Below, in pieces: positions 63,253-64,000 of a stretch of 64,000 bases of DNA. The notes beneath the pieces are model-generated. The model worked only from the letters and a program-made list of their open reading frames with translations, was not told where the DNA came from and searched no databases. Position 1 is the first letter of the stretch, and every line of letters begins with the position of its first letter. The DNA lies in NCBI RefSeq assembly GCF_004102025.1, contig NZ_CP025228.1, forward strand, positions 2,046,001 through 2,110,000, written 5' to 3'. The position numbers and the translations under genes are program-made. The stretch is from Actinomyces qiguomingii. GTDB lineage: Bacteria > Actinomycetota > Actinomycetes > Actinomycetales > Actinomycetaceae.

Positions 63253-64000
63253 GTGTCCTTCAACCGTAATATCAAACTCGATCCGAACCGGGTACAGACT
63301 CGCTCTGGGGGCCGCCGAGGCGCCGCGATCGGCGGCGGCTCGGCGCTGGTGGTCCTGGCTGTCTTCCTGTTCTCGCAGATGACCGGTATGGACCTCACCG
63401 GCCTACTCGGTGATCAGGACACTGCCCCGGGCACAACCTCCTCCTCCACGATCGACACCTCCATGTGCACCAGCGGGGAGGCCGCCAACCAGTTCACCCA
63501 GTGCCGCATGATTGCGACCGCCGAGTCGCTCGATGCGGTCTGGAACGAGCAGCTTCCGGCCCAGGCCGGAACCGCTTACGCCGAGCCCGGATTCGTCCTG
63601 TGGGACGGGCAGTCGGTGTCGACGGCGTGCGGCTCGGCCACCAGCGCCGTCGGCCCCTTCTACTGTCCGGGCGACTCCAACGTGTACCTGGACATGAGCT
63701 TCTTCTCCGACATGGAGTCCACGCTCGGCGCTCAGGACACCCCGCTGGCCGAGGAGTACATCGTCGCCCACGAATTCGGCCACCATATCCAGAACCTGCT
63801 TGGCGTCATGGACTCCGCGGATCGCTCCCGTAGTGGCGCCGACTCCGACTCGGTGCGCACCGAGCTGCAGGCCGACTGCTACGCGGGCGTCTGGGTGCAT
63901 TACGCAGCCACCACTCCCGATCCCGACACCGGCACCGCCTTCCTGGTCGAACCCACCCGGGAGGAGATCGCCACCGCCATCAATGCCGCCGAGTCGGTGG
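63253..64000 (+). CDS. Neutral zinc metallopeptidase (YpfJ type), C-terminus beyond the window
   Basis: The visible 249 residues have a basic N-terminus, one membrane helix (AAIGGGSALVVLAVFLFSQM) and an exported domain with FYCPGDSNVYLDMSFFSDM. The zinc-binding motif EYIVAHEFGHHIQNL follows near residue 175. This is the putative neutral zinc metallopeptidase family (YpfJ/KPN_02809). Its substrate is unknown. GTG 63253 is the start. Confidence 0.88.
   Translation, partial: MSFNRNIKLDPNRVQTRSGGRRGAAIGGGSALVVLAVFLFSQMTGMDLTGLLGDQDTAPGTTSSSTIDTSMCTSGEAANQFTQCRMIATAESLDAVWNEQLPAQAGTAYAEPGFVLWDGQSVSTACGSATSAVGPFYCPGDSNVYLDMSFFSDMESTLGAQDTPLAEEYIVAHEFGHHIQNLLGVMDSADRSRSGADSDSVRTELQADCYAGVWVHYAATTPDPDTGTAFLVEPTREEIATAINAAESV

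Overview
This is high-GC actinobacterial chromosome, most consistent with Actinomycetaceae (Actinomyces/Schaalia type). The evidence is the conserved actinobacterial families (DUF3052, DUF3145, DUF3043, a PucR regulator beside acpP-fabF), a type A RNase P RNA, homodimeric aceE, and the glnA / panB / map / zinc-ribbon / Nif3 neighbourhood. Core housekeeping DNA lies at 1-8.2 kb and 31.4-64 kb. A roughly 21-kb mobile element fills the middle.

Left core (1-8.2 kb): partial glutamine synthetase, panB, a histidine phosphatase, map, a proline-rich membrane protein, rnpB, a DUF164-like coiled-coil protein that has lost its zinc cysteines, and a Nif3-family protein. A SIR2-like protein (8204-10021) sits between these core genes and the element.

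Mobile element (10596-31483): an 89-bp perfect direct repeat flanks it, and the right copy touches the 3' end of a tRNA-Leu(UAA) gene. The right part carries a conjugation-type module: small proteins, an MT-A70 methyltransferase, a VirD4/TraD-like ATPase, a replication-relaxation protein, a small resolvase-like protein and a large serine recombinase. The left part carries an HTH protein, an OLD-family nuclease, a DUF6907 protein, a second SIR2-like protein with a 94-aa companion, and unknowns. The recombinase frame runs through the right repeat and is in phase with the HTH frame that leaves the left repeat. Excision would therefore fuse them into one longer recombinase.

Nested inside the element is a lower-GC segment (about 14.26-18.43 kb), bracketed by two inverted copies of an XRE regulator gene. 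It holds a 1018-aa polytopic secretion-type protein and a lipoprotein, driven by a consensus TTGACA/TATAAT promoter. The large protein carries the sequence signature I associate with Saccharibacteria/Patescibacteria VirB6-like proteins. Those bacteria live as epibionts on Actinomyces relatives, so this is a candidate epibiont-host gene transfer and the most exciting feature here.

Right core (31.4-64 kb): tRNA-Leu; an unusual type II tRNA with a UAU anticodon; an aminotransferase; a YdcF-like protein; tRNA-Val; DUF3052; aceE; aspA; a PucR regulator with acpP and fabF; DUF3145; a potassium channel; tRNA-Asn; def; dnaG; dgt. A maltose/maltodextrin locus follows (degenerate GH13 protein, malE, malF, malG, active GH13, LacI regulator), then a glycerate-kinase-like gene, an M20 dipeptidase, DUF3043, an aldo/keto reductase, pyrD and a partial zinc metallopeptidase. 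A 22-bp intergenic repeat recurs in this half.
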